A DNA stretch of 64,000 bases, from assembly GCA_008360975.2 (NCBI GenBank), contig CM039184.1, positions 34,955,797 through 35,019,796 on the forward strand, read 5' to 3'. The notes under the pieces were generated by a model. It saw only the letters and a program-made list of their open reading frames with translations. It did not search any database and was not told where the DNA came from. This document shows positions 34,546 through 47,807 of this stretch, piece after piece. The stretch is from Lichenostomus cassidix. Taxonomy: Eukaryota > Chordata > Aves > Passeriformes > Meliphagidae. The position numbers and the translations under genes were made by a program. Within the stretch, counting starts at the first letter, position 1. Each line of letters begins with the position of its first letter.

Positions 34546-37500
34546 TAGAGAGTCCTAGAAGCCTATGGGATACCTTTGGAATATTAGAGCAAGTGGTAAA
34601 AGAATAACTAGGATTTCTGAAACAGAAGTTAAAGGGTAGTTGAATGTCACAGGTTGGTTCGTTCCTGAAGTGGTGTGCTTTAAAATGCACTTTGAAGTGA
34701 CAAAACCCTGCATTCTAATCCTCTTTCTTCTTCAGCCAGGAAAATGACCTTAGTTCAAAATAGAAGCTTTTTATTGATCATGTTGATGTCTACCTTACTT
34801 GTGAGTGACAGTGAGAGAAATATGCTAGGTTTGAATGAATGAATTTCAAATACATTTTTATTTCTCTGATCTCCACTTGCAAAAAAAAAAAAAAAAGGTT
34901 GTTTGAGGGTGTTTCGTTGTATGTGTATTAAATAAATTGGTCTGTCTGTTATTTTTGAATTCTTAGGTAACAAAGTGCAAAGTTTGAGCTAAAATATGAG
35001 AGTACTAGGATGCCTTCTGATGTGCAATTGCTAGTGAGGAGTTCTGAGATGGTATAAAATGACTATATGTATTATTTCCCAAGCCTCCTAGATTTAATAC
35101 ATATGATTGAGTACATAAGTTTCTTACAGCATATAAATAATGGTTTAAAAAAATTTATAACATCTTTCTGTAAGTGATGATGTTTTTATAACTCACTGTA
35201 TCATAAAACAAAACTTTGCCAATGTAAACATGCTTTGTGCCAATAGGATTTATCTGACTCTTGGTCTCCTCCCTTGGTTAGAGGAACTTTTTGGTTTGAA
35301 GGACAAAGTGATAAAAACTCCCAGACTTTGATTTCTTCAGAGACACACAGTGCTGCTGAAGAGACTATGCATGACAGGCTAAAATGATGTAATTTGACAT
35401 AAAGTAACAAGCACCTAATTCAGTTCCTTAAGTTCTGATGAATTCCATGCTGAGGGAAGTCAACATAGAGCACAGGACTTGGCCTCCTTAGTTCCCAAGA
35501 CATGTTGGTAGTGCATTTAATAGCAATTTCAGAAACAATTTCTACTGTACAATTTAATCTTGTTCCTTCTTTTTCTTCTTCATGAAAATAGCACTAATGT
35601 TTTGTAGAAGGTTGATTTGTTCTAGTAAAGTGTTGTGACATTTATTGAGGCCCATACCCGGTAATGCCTGCTTTCTTCCCAGCTGTGAATCACTGTGAAA
35701 ATAAAGATTACTTTCCCTGCCATCAGCTCACACCCAAGCTAATTTTACAGCCTTGTCAAATGGCAGGAGAAATTACTAGTTATCACTACTTAATCAGGCT
35801 CAGTTGACAAGACTAGATTGGAACAGAAACATGGTGTGACTGAAGCTTGTTGCTGTAAATTGAATATTTTGACATGCTAAGACAATTACTATGTAAATTT
35901 TACTGGGAAATGTTTTGTTCTGGTAGCTGATAGAGGTCTTGTCAGTACCTAGGAGCCCAGTGGGTGCTGTAGTTTCTTTTAATAAAGGGAAAGAAAAGGT
36001 CAGATCTGAAAAAGCAGCTTAGCTAAGAGAGCGAGAGCTGGCAAAGCCAGTGGGGGAAAAATAAAAAGGTTGAAAATCTTTCTGTTTTGCTTTAACTTTC
36101 TCTGGCACTTCCTGTAAGAGGAGAAAATTGGAAGTGGGCTGCTTTTATGATCCAGAAACTGCCACAGTAGGCTGCTACCTTGTTTCCTAAATGCAGCAAA
36201 GGGATGTCTGTGAGACACTTAACTTCTCCTATGTTATTATCTATCAGGGCAATTTTCAAGGTTGCTGATACATCTGGAAGGCGCAGAGCCTGCTAACTGA
36301 CCACAGCATTGCTTCTGGTATCCCTTAACGTGCATAAAACATTGTTGATCTATCTACAGGGTCAAGCGAATTGCTGCTTTTATGAATCAGCTCTTGCTGT
36401 CAAATGGCTGGAATGGTGCCAGCACTGCTCTCCTTTCCCATTATTTTAGAAACCTGTATTCTTTTATTTGTCTTTTACAGGAGCAGTAGATTTCTGCATG
36501 TTTCTCTTAACAGTGGAGCTGTAAAGATGGAGAATTTGGAAGTTCTGCATCTTTTCTTAAGCTGGTATGATGTTTTAGGACATTTTTTTTCCCCCACATA
36601 TAAAGTTGTCAGGGAATTAAACATAACTATTCCTATTCCTTGAAGTAAAAGGATGCTGTTATTTGTGCCCAGTAGAATAGGCTAACCTACAAAATGAAAT
36701 CATAATAGTCTTAGGATTTTTAGTAGTGGTAAGACAGAAGTGTAATTATAGCTCCTTTTCACTACTTCTCTTTTTAAGAACAGTCCTCTTTTCAAGTTGT
36801 ATTTTAAAAATGCCTGCTGCACATGGCTTCACAGTGTTTCTGGGATAATTTTTTTTCTTCTTCAGGCAGGTTAATAGTTCAGGAATAGAGGAACCTCTTG
36901 CTATTCTCTTAACTTTCTAAAAGTCTCCCTGCAACTTTGAAGCCAATTCTAAAATTGTTTTGTTCAGAAACTCAGTTTTGATTCTTCAACCCAGCAGAAG
37001 GATTCTGTTTCTCAAAGGAATAATTAAGTCAATATTGACTGTTTTAAAGCAAGTTAAAGGGTGTGACTGTGTATTGTTTCTATGAATAAGCCTTGAATTC
37101 CTGGAGTCAAGTGCCCAGCTCCAAAATCAAGCTGTAGGACCAGCATGCTCAATACAAAGCTGGCGGAAAGTTCCACTTTATCAGTTACGTGTATTTAATT
37201 TTTTTTACTATAGAAATTATTTACAAATTACTTCTACCATATCTTTTTGTAAAGAACTTGTGTTTCATAAATAACCATTTTCTCGTGACTCTGTGGCAGG
37301 TGTGCATGATAAACAGGATTGTGCAGCTTTCAGAGTTGAGTTTTTCAAATCAGTAATAAATTAAAAAATTGAATCACATGTACAATTAGTGCTTAATAAT
37401 GGATCTAATAGAAGGGAGAGAGGAAGGAGATTCCTTGGACAGAGACTGACATTTTTCAAAGCGGTGAGTATTGCTTCACAATGTGGAAACAGCTTGTGAA

Positions 37501-40500
37501 CTGGTAGATAGATCCTCTGTTTGTAAAATCTTATCCAGATGTCTCTGAGGGACTAATTTAATAATGTAGTGATATTCTTTGATAAGAAATACCAGATATT
37601 ATGGTCTGAAATATCATGGAAAGAGATACTAAAATGATGAGTAGCAATATTTGAAAGCCTAATTCAAGGTTCATAACTTTTGTTTCATTATAATCTTGAA
37701 AATGACATCGTATCTGGGTCATCAGCAAATTCATCATTTGATGCCAGTTTTTCATACATAGATACACAAGTGTTGTCCTTTATAAAATATGTTTCTGCAA
37801 AAATTCCACGTTGCTAGTGTTATTAAATAATTCTGAATATTTGTGCAGGGGCAATGCATAATGCCCCTTGCATGTCCTCCTCTACACTCCCATTGTTCTG
37901 AATGGTAATATAATAACTTCAGTAAGAAAATACAGGTGTGAGCTACATAAATGTAGGTGGATGACTGTTGCTTATCATGGTTATTTTCTTGCTAAGCGTA
38001 TCCAAGACATTTCAGATATAACAGAAATTATTCTGAGATTTAAGACTTCAGTAAATAAACTTGAAGAAATCTATAATTTCTGCCAAGAAATTTTCAATTT
38101 TTTAACCTTAGCTACTCAACCTATTATTCAGCATTGCTCCATGCATAAGTGCTAGTGTGCTGCGCTAAAATATGTTATGTTAAAATGCAACAAAAGAGGC
38201 ATCTTTAGGAAAGCATCTATTGAAGATTACTAAGGCCAATCTGTAGTATTCTGTTAAGGTTATACGGAAAATACTTCTGCTAAGTAGGAACCCTTTTTCT
38301 AGTTTCAATCATCAGGTTCTTCACCCTCTTGAATAGTATTCCTGCCATAAGTCCTGGATATATACTGTTGCTTCTTCATCCCCTTGTACCCTCCCTGCTT
38401 GTTGATTCAGGCATTTGGATGCAGCACTCTAGAAATAAATGACCTTGCTTTCCAAAGGGCTTAAAATAACCTCTTTGGGTGGCAGCCATTTATTTGTTTT
38501 GAAAAATACAACATAAGGACTAGTAGTTACTTGACTGAACTCTTTCTGAAAAGTTCTGCATTTTTCAGTGTCTAGGATGAATGCATTATATAAAAATACA
38601 AAAAATTTAAACACTTTCTTTAAATTAGAGTTCACCTCTTATTTAGAGAGAACAATGGACATCCTTTTCCCAGTTTGCCTTTACAACAGAGCAAGCATGC
38701 AGTAGGATTATCCTACAGAAGCAAATTATTTTGCTTTAATAGTTATCTTGCTGTATGGAGTAATGATAAGCTAGTTTTTTTTTCCCTTGTTTTATGTGAT
38801 CAAATGTGTCACTGTGGAATTCAGCAATAAAATGGATTCTCAGCCTCCGATAAAAGGAAAGTATTGGTAAGGTGAACTGAAGTAGTAATACATGCAGTAT
38901 AGTCCTAAACGCTGAAAGCCACTGTCTTTTAAATCTCTTAAGAGTTGGCATATTACTTGCATATGATGAGACTGTGTGGTGAAAGGACAAGAGAGATAAC
39001 ATGCTCATACATTGCTGGATTCCAGTCCTGGCTGTGAAATGGACAAGCTGTTTGAATTCACCAGCCTAGTCTGGCAGTCTGTAAAGGTAGTGATAATCCC
39101 AAATTCACCCTCTGAAGAGCACTGGAGGCCTGGGTCTACTCATGGATGTTCCCTGGGATGTGCAGATGTTTACTGTTACACTGCATAGGGTGCTGATGCT
39201 GTAGCATGGCACATGCCTAGAGAAATGAGGACAGATGGGAGCTAAGCTGACTGATCAGGATTTTTCTGAATACTTTGTGATTGACAGCATCAAACCTTCA
39301 ACACTTAAGCCTTCAGTTCTGAAATGATCACTTACTAGCCACTAATGAGGAGGCTGCATTAAACCCGTAGCTGAACAAGGTAAGCTGAGGAAGACATAGT
39401 GTGAGGTTTCTGAGTAAAGTGAATGAGTGGTACCTCAAACATTAAACATTAAAAAATACCACTGAACTGAGCTATTTGGTTATCTGAAGAAACATATGTA
39501 TGAAGGTACGGATAAAAGTGAGAAAAACTATAATGAAAACAGTAGAAGACTAGTCAAATAATGTGCTCTTAGCATCCTTGAGTATTTATCCTCTTATCAG
39601 TGTGGGAATGATGAGCATACATACATAGCCAGGGCTGATTACAGAAAACACTTTCATGGAAATTATTGTGATCAAAGCCCAAGTGAAAAATCAGTTTGGT
39701 ATACTAATTTCAGGTAGACTGATTTAGTTTTCTGCCCTCAATCCCAGAATTATAAAATGTCATGGCAAGTTTTTCTTCTGAAACTTTGTGTGTTTATGCT
39801 AATATATATTTCATTCAAGATAGCCATTTTATAATATATCCAGAATGAGTTAACAGAGTCAAATGACATGTCTTCATCTTCATTTACTGTTTAAATCAGT
39901 CTTGTTAGTGCAGACTTCTCATGTGTTATTTTAAAAGTTAATCCAGATTAAAGTGACACTGGGGCAAAAACTAGTCCTGATGGAAACAAGTTAAAAATAG
40001 CAAATAATACATTACTGTTTAAATTATTTTTAAATGCCTTGTATTTGTACCTGGTTTTCAATTCCCTGCTGATTTCTTTCTTTTTTAATTCCTTAATCAG
40101 AATATGATGTGACACTAAAACACTAGAGTAATATATTTGCTTTTATCAATTGAGCTATGATTTGATAATTAACAGGAGAGCTTAGTTATCTTCCTTGACA
40201 TCAACTATATAGCAGTCTTTTTATGCTAAGTTACATCTTGGAACAAACCTTTATTTCACTGAAACTGGCTGAACTGCCAATCTGTCCATCTTAAATCTAT
40301 TAACCTTTTTTGAGTATTGATTTTAGGATTTATTTCCAGACCTCTATAGATTTCCTAGTATTTCAAGCCTCAGTGAAAGTCAGTGTGTTCTTTGGACACT
40401 TTATTCTGCCATTCAAACTACCTGAATGATACTTACTGTCCACATAGAGCCTATATTCATTTAAAGTGTGCAAGTAATTTGCAGTGTCTTTATGTGGAGG

Positions 40501-43500
40501 ATGACAATGAGGGTTCATGTGTGCAAGCAGTATAATTTGCTAAATTGATACAAGTTTGACAGTATTTTCCACTGAAATTTTGAGACTTTGGGAAAAGTAT
40601 GATTTTGCTCAGTAGTATTTTAAATGTTTCCATAGGTAGTCGGTTCAGTTTCATTTAACATGTATGCCATAATTCAGAAGGTTTAACCTAATGTATATGA
40701 GGTTATGGTAATCTTCTACATAGCATTTTTCGTTTCTACAGCAAACCTTGCCTTATTTTTTATTTTAGTAAATTTTGGTAAGGATGTGTCTTCAGGAAAT
40801 ATGAAAGAATCTGGAATTACAATTTCTAATTTCTTTGGGCGCTCAAGAATTTCACTTTTAAAACAAGAAACAATGTCTGTAACTTCTAAGTAGTCTTTTT
40901 GCAGCCAGTGTATTTGGCATCACTTCTAAAACACAGGATGTAAAGAACCACACTCATGGACTTTGAATAAATGCTGCATTCATTACATATGTTTATTCTC
41001 ATAAACATTTGTCGGTTTACTCTCATGGTACATCCAGTGTCTCAGCTGTGGCTTTTCCTGAGCATTACAGCTTTTCATCAGGTCTGTCCTGCAGCCCATC
41101 ACAGCCCAGAGCACTGCTGTGGATAACGTTGAGTAGAACTTCAAATGGAATGGATTTCATGTCACGCTTTTTAAAACCGTGGTCTTCTGTTATAGTTAGA
41201 GTCACATGTCAGAGAATGAGGGGATAAAAATGAGCAGAATTCCACTTGCTGAAGAAAGGCAAGTAAACCACTACTATGAAACTAGCAGACTGTTTTTACA
41301 ACGGAAAATTACTAAATTTAAGGTTTCATTTCTGTGAGTTTGAAATCTGATCAGCTTTTTTTTGATAAAAGCAGAAAAGGGGCATCTTGGAGGTTTGTGG
41401 CTCTTACTAGAAATCAATTCACATGTAGCCAGATACCTTTGCAATGGCAGTCAGTAATAAAAGTAAATGAGGATTAAAGGTCAAAGTTGAATGATGGAGA
41501 AAAGTTAAGAAAGTGTAAGGCTCTTTTCTAAGTGTGGCTCTTTGTTAGAGCAATCTGTTCAGCAGGAAGAATGGAACCATTTTAAACAAAATCCATGAAT
41601 GTTGTTTCTCCTTCTCATCACTTTAGAATATGCAATTACTCTGAAGCTGTCAGTGAGAATACCCAAATCCAATTACCTTCTCCATCCTTACATAAGGTTG
41701 CAATATTGACCATACAAATACACACATTTCAGTAGAACTGCTTTCCAAAGGCACTGGAGAGGTGACTTTTTAAAATAGAAGTGGCATTCTGATGTGTTTG
41801 GGTGTTTTGGGTATCTTTTTCCTCTTATTATTTAGAAGCTGTTAGTCTACTGTATATGGGGTTCTCTTGCTTGGTTTTGTGTGGTGTTTTTGGTTTTTTT
41901 GGCTTGGGGTTTTATGAAGGTGGAAACTTCTTCGTTTTAAAATCATATTTCCTGGGAGTCGAAAATGCTGAAGGAAAAGCTTTTGCTTTCAGAAATAGTG
42001 TGAGAGTTACATGCAGCTCTGGTGGTTGCATTTGTTCAAGTCCAAGAAGCATCACTGTTGGCAAACAGCTGGCAACAGTAGGTGTTGGTTTTGGTAGGTG
42101 GTTTTCTTAATTTGCCAACTGAAACAGCTATGTAGTAACAATAGGCTTCATTTGTGGTACTTCTTCCTACAGATAAGAAGAAAAATTTCTACTGAATTCT
42201 TTTGCTGCAGTGGATTTTCTTTTTCTCACAAAACATTTGAATATATATACTTAGACTTTTGTGTCACTAGATAATGAGCACTGTTTTCTCCAGAACTTCA
42301 TTCACATTCTTACAAAGCAGCTGTCCTTTTTCCAGTGAGCATATATGTTTTACAAGCAAGATGTTTCTTAAAAAGTTTTCACAGTTATTATTTCTGAAAA
42401 TGGCTTGTAATTAAATAAATTCTCACTGTGTTTTAGGAAGAAAAGTCTGAACTACTTTTTTCTTTTCTTTTTTTTAGGAAAGCATCTAAAAACTAGTTAG
42501 TTTATTTGCAGCTACATAACAGTTAATATTTTGCAATTGCAACTGTAGTACCTATAAGTTTTTATTATTTCTTTGGCACATTTCATCAGCATGGTAGCTG
42601 TACAGTATATTGGTAAATATTGATTTCTAAGTGACATTTATAAAGAGAAAATGCAAACTAAGCAGCCAATATATGTAAATCAAAATTATATCCTATAGCA
42701 GTGTTTAAATGCATAGTTATGTTTTCTGACAAGGAGCAAAGATATCTATACTTTTTTTAAAAACTAGAATTAGCCGGTCTAAGCTTTTAATTTTGTTTGT
42801 TTATTGCAAAACTGACACATTTCTGCTCTAGAGATACCTTTATCAGGATGTGACTTTCTTTTGAGGAATGAGAAATTGTTCAGATACTTTGTCCCCAGAG
42901 GTGAAAATGCCAGGCTTTGTTAACAACAGAGGAATGCGTCCCTTGTTTTCTCTTTTTCAACAAAACATGAAAGATGATGATCCTACCAGTTGCAGTAATC
43001 TAAACATTCATCATAAAATATTTTTGCATATTAGGAGACACTGATTTTCATGGCCATTATTTATTTTTGACTGTTTTGGTTTTTTCCCTCTGAAGTGGAT
43101 GAACAACTGAATATTGAAAACAGTCGGGTTAAGCACTGATATTCCATAGCTGCTGTACAATTAAGATGTTGAATGTACGGTGCTTTCCTTTTGACAATGA
43201 AACGTTGTTTACATTTCCTTGTTTATGAGTCTACATTTTCAGAATTGTGTGTTATCTCTATATAAACGAGCAATCATTTTGGATATGTAGAGGGGAAGTT
43301 GGAGTTGTATTTGTGGATGTTGTTGGTTTTTATATTGTAAGCACATATCATCCAGACTAATACTGGATTGTTTTCTAGAGTTTATCTCTTGGTAGAGCAA
43401 AAATCTATCATTTCAGATTAGCTTCATAAAATGCTTCAGAATTTTTTTTGGTAAGAGGATTTGGTTTTTGGAAATGATGCCATAGAAGATACGTCATCTG

Positions 43501-43778
43501 TCATTTTGGATGAAAAGGTTTTCAGGGAAGGAAAAAAATTCCAGACAGTTAGGTTTTTTCACTCATTCCACTTAAAGTTTGTCATTGTTCCAATTTATTC
43601 AGTGTTACAAGCAGTGTGTGTTTTAAACAAACCAGTTATTTTCACACGAAAGTACTGCTTGATTGCACTGTTGAATTTTATGCCAGAAACCATGTTGGTT
43701 AAATGGCCCAAATGGATGACAGTATATGCCAACTCAGATTTTCAGTATGCTTATACAATTATTTCCTTGCCTCTCCAG

Positions 43779-43945
43779 CTGTAAGCACAAGGTGTACTTG
43801 GAAACACTACCAAATACCAGCATCATTATCCCGTTTCATAACGAGGGCTGGACTTCGCTGCTGCGTACCATCCACAGCATCATCAACCGCACCCCAGACA
43901 GCCTCATCGCAGAGATCATTCTGGTCGATGACTTCAGCGACAGAG
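43779..43945 (+). CDS. GALNTL6: GALNTL6 internal coding exon (start of GT-A catalytic domain)
   Basis: The exon follows cctctccag at 43778. Its first base completes the asparagine codon begun in the previous exon, and it then encodes 55 residues from [10 protein letters not shown] to [11 protein letters not shown], ending with the first base of a probable glutamate codon before gtaag. [20 protein letters not shown] is the first beta-strand and nucleotide-sugar binding segment of the GT27 GT-A fold, and EIILVDDFS is the next conserved strand and acidic turn. The leading cysteine is conserved in the family and is expected to be in a disulphide. Two N-glycosylation sequons are visible, NTS and NRT, the second followed by proline and so less likely used. 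The catalytic DxH metal site lies in a later exon not present here. GC content is clearly higher than in the flanking intron. Confidence 0.96.
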
Positions 43946-46900
43946 GTAAGGCCCGGCTGGTTTTGTTTTAACTTGGAATTTGTAATGCTCTGTGGCCCAT
44001 ACAGAAACTTAAGGGAAGTAAAAAGAGGAGACCAGGCCTCCTGGGCTGCTTGCCTTGAAGTCCTGTTTGGTTGTTAGTGGGAATAAACATTTATAAGGAG
44101 CTTTTGTTTTACTTGGCAGGAATACTGAAATTCATGTCAAAGGGAAGAGACTGTGAACTGTTCTTTAGCCCTTCTTAATATTGTATTTTGAATGATATTA
44201 CTGAAATACTGCAGATTTTAATATTTCCTCATTTTTTCCCTGTGCTTCCCTTTTACACTGAAAATGTATTACCTTTGACCATTTTGGCTGCAACTAATTA
44301 GCTTTTGATACTGGAATTTTATTGAGCTAGGCAGCTTGACATACTAGTACAAAAAAGCCATACAGAGAAATGAGGCTTTTTTGAATGGAATGTGAAAAAA
44401 ATGCTTTAGAATAGTTGATAAAAATTTGCATTATTTATACATAGTAAAATTAAGGAAACTTCAATCACTTAATGTCTTAGGCCGTCATTACTTCTTGAAT
44501 GCAACGCAAAAAATGAATGCCTCAAATTCCTTAAATTAATTTTAGCCGTTCTTTACCTAAAGTTCCTCTATGATAAGGATATAGAGCTGGGAAATAGTTT
44601 CAGGTTTTTTCAATTTTCAGTATTTCTCTTACAAGTTTAGGTATGAACACCCTTGGCTTTGGTGCTTCGGGGTAGGGTGGGTTTTCTATTTCTATTGAAA
44701 CATCAGTTGCTGGTGTATGTGAGCCTTGTTCTGAGCAGCTTGATAGACAGCAAAAGAAAGAATTGTACCCTTTGCTAATGTTTTACTTAAAACCTTTGTC
44801 TCAGCTAGGAACTTAGAGGAGCAGATTTCTGACCTACTGTTTTAAGAAGCCCCTGGGTGAGTGAGAGAAATATTAGCAGAGCACTGCAGTAGCAGAATCA
44901 TTTTTGTAAGGTTTTTAACTTGATGTTTCAGGGTTTAGACAGATAAAAGCTTCACACATCTATCTTGCCTTCTTATGTCTGCTGGTTTACTTGCAATATG
45001 TCCTTTGATGAACTGCCTCTCGATCTGTAATGCAATTTAAGTGAAATTGTAGAGTACAGTTCTGACTATTCAGTTTTCATGAAATCTAGACCACAGATGA
45101 AAGTTTTTGAAACCTGAACTGTAAAACAGCATGTTCAGGCTGTTTTTACAGGGTAACAATTTCCTGGAAGTAAACAGCTTAGAGGGAAGTCTGTAAGTTG
45201 GTTTTATTAAGTATCCGGCGACTTTAAAAGTTTTTTTGTTTTGGGTTTTTTTCGTTTGTTTGTTTTTTGGTTGGTTGCTTGATTTTTATTTTTTTTTGTC
45301 CCTTTCTAATCTTTTTATTTTTTGGATGAATTAGCAGCTGTTGAGGCTATGCTTGCTCAATATGGTAATGCTGTAGCATTTTTTTTTAATGAAGATTGTA
45401 ATCAGTATTGTTGATACAATTTAAAATGTATTTTTTACAGCTTATCTACTTCCAGGTTATTAAAAAAGAATTAATGCTGGTAAACAGGCTGTTGCTCTTT
45501 CTTGCGTGCTCTTAGTTTCTGCTGATTGCTGAAAGTAGTATTAATTGCTATACCACTCTAAAAATCTCCATAGTCTTTTTGATTTCCGTTTACATAAAGC
45601 TGTCTAACTTTTTAGTGAAACAGTTTTCAGCTGGAAGAAGTGCTTCATATAGCATAGCAATGTTTAACAAAAGTGTTTAATGTAAGTTTGAAAAACTGAG
45701 AGAAATCTACAGAGCAGACTTATATGAAGCTGGACCTAGAAGTGCTGTACCAGTAGAATAATTTACTTCTGTTTATTTTTGTTATTAAAATAAAGATCAG
45801 AAATGCATTTGTGAATGGCTGCCTGTTTTGAACTTGAGCGTAATTGGTACTGTATGTTTTAAGAAAAGAGATCACACAAGAATAATGTGCTGCAGTCTCT
45901 GCTCTGAATTCAGTAACTCTGATTTCAGGTCAGTTGAATCATTTTGGTACACCTGAAGTAAGTTTAATTTTTCTATTTGTGATCCTCTAAACTTAACTGA
46001 GATTATATTGTTTTCTTCCGTGCTTTTTTCTTTTTTGTGATTGAGCCACACATAATAGAGTTGGATTATTTTATGCTGAAAAAATGCTGACTGGTATCTA
46101 TCTCTGTCCCCTCCGAGTTCATAAAATAACTTGTTTTTAAAAAGTGGGAGATGTCTAGTTTACTGTTGCTATTCTTTCACCCTGAGACTGAGAGAAGTAA
46201 AGCAACGTAAAAGATATTGAAGATAGATTAGGCTAAAAATTCAGTTTGTGTGTTCAAATGCTGTCAAAACGCATAGAATCATTGCAAGCAAAGTTTACTG
46301 CAGTGTTGAGGCAGTATAGTGATTAGTGATAAATCCATATCCCTTTTCCTTATTGAACAATTTCTTCATGAGGCTTCTTATGCCATATAGCTGACAAACG
46401 GCTATTGTTTTGAGAAATCCGTTTTATATTAAGTGACATGTGTATGCTATTCTTGTTCTATAGCTTCATATTATAAGGAGAGAGTTTTCTGTTTGGAGTC
46501 TAAACATTATCTGTAGGTAGTCAAAAGTGGAAATGAGGCATTTCAATAACAATGGTATTTTAAAAGCAGTGATTAAATGACAAACATTTTTCTCCAAAGT
46601 TTTCTGTTAATCCTGCTGTTCCTTCTTGCAAACATCCAGGACGTCATGAAAAGTCAGTTCCTATTAGAAATAGTAAATGAGAAAAAGTAGATGTTTGAAA
46701 GCTGTGTAAAAGATTTAAAAAAAGTCTCCAACATTTCCTTCTTTTTAACTAATACAAATAGAAATACTGAAATGCACTGAAGAAATTTTTGATAACAAAC
46801 GATGAAAATGTTTTAGTGACCAGCTAGATACCAATAGTTTGCTGGTTTGTCTGCAGAATTACTTGCATGCCTTCATTTTATTAATTTTCACTCCTTTGGC

Positions 46901-47781
46901 TTTTATGCTCAAAACTAAAATCTTTAGATCGTTCATGCATAATATTCACTATAAATTATGACATTTAGATGTTATAAAAGGACAGCTACACATCTTTAAA
47001 TATCAATATAATGCAGACTAGAGGCTTGATATTAAGAGAGAGATACGCAAATGTTATGAAACTTGAAGGTGCAATATTTGGTTACAGACAGATTTAATAT
47101 AAAAGACTACATGAATATTAGAAGTCATCTGTGACAAAAGGAAATGTAGATTTAAATATAGGTACACAGAGTTGCAATATTTATTCATTCATATAATTTA
47201 TAGAGAGTGCTTGTATTTTAAAATGGTGAAGCAATGTGTTGGAGAAAAATGACTGATTTAGTGGAACTCCGTTTCAACAAAAATAACAGCTTTGATTTAC
47301 ATTGTAAACACAAATGGCCAAATGTTGGTGTATTGGTGAGATGAAAGGGATCTGAATCTAGAGTTCGTAGGAACTCTAACACGTGTAAAATAAATAGATT
47401 GTCACTTAACAAGCACTGTAACAGAGAAACAAATAATAGACTTCTCCGTAGTTGGCCTTAGAAAGCTGCAGATACAATATGGATACAATTTAATGTACAT
47501 ACTTCTGCATACTAAAGCATGCAAAGTATTTCTGACTTTGTGATGAATTTTGGGTTGCACATCCCATACCTGATTCATGTAAGTCCTGTATTTCAAACTC
47601 AAAGTGAAAAGCCTAACAGTTTCAGTGTTATCTACCATGAAAGATGAGCCTTTATATTGGAGTTAACAACACACCTCTGTCTCAGGTATCTGCAGTGGCT
47701 TTGTGTGCAGCTCTGGTTTTGTGCAAACCAGCAGATCCTGGTTTCTGGGGAAATGAGCCTTGTAGAAAGTGGTTTTTTTCT

Positions 47782-47807
47782 GGGAGGGTTTTGGGGTTTG
47801 GTGAGGG
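47782..47807 (+). other. G-quadruplex-like G-rich tract
   Basis: Four runs of three or four G occur within 26 bases: GGG, GGG, GGGG and GGG, with loops of 1, 4 and 8 bases. The last loop is one base longer than the usual seven-base limit. It is on the coding strand of the gene, so it would also be present in the pre-mRNA. Confidence 0.4.

Larger units (their letters stand above)
26876..43778 (+). other. GALNTL6: GALNTL6 intron, about 16.9 kb
   Basis: The intron runs from gtaagt to ctccag. The asparagine codon split across it (aa | c) is restored by splicing, so no coding exon is missing. It holds a 5' LTR relic at 29151-29190, a CR1 3' end at 31141-31736, a decayed CR1 remnant at 34407-34545 and a 16-base A run at 34880-34896. 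The region 30840-30960 has wording (atcatctagtctga) that resembles very old CR1 copies but is too diverged to call. A candidate conserved block lies near 35640-35840. The T/G-rich tract at about 41860-41915 is low complexity. Nothing else in it is identifiable to me. Confidence 0.9.

Noticed and set aside
43461..43784. 107-codon + strand frame just upstream of the third exon
   Set aside because: It is intron sequence ending at the acceptor, in a different frame from the exon, with no recognisable domain.
43703..44077. 124-codon + strand frame across the third GALNTL6 exon
   Set aside because: It reads the exon in the wrong register and runs into intron; the true frame gives the conserved catalytic-domain peptide.
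45228..45299. T/G-rich tract considered as a degraded retroposon tail
   Set aside because: No element body could be recognised beside it; simple low-complexity sequence is the plainer explanation.
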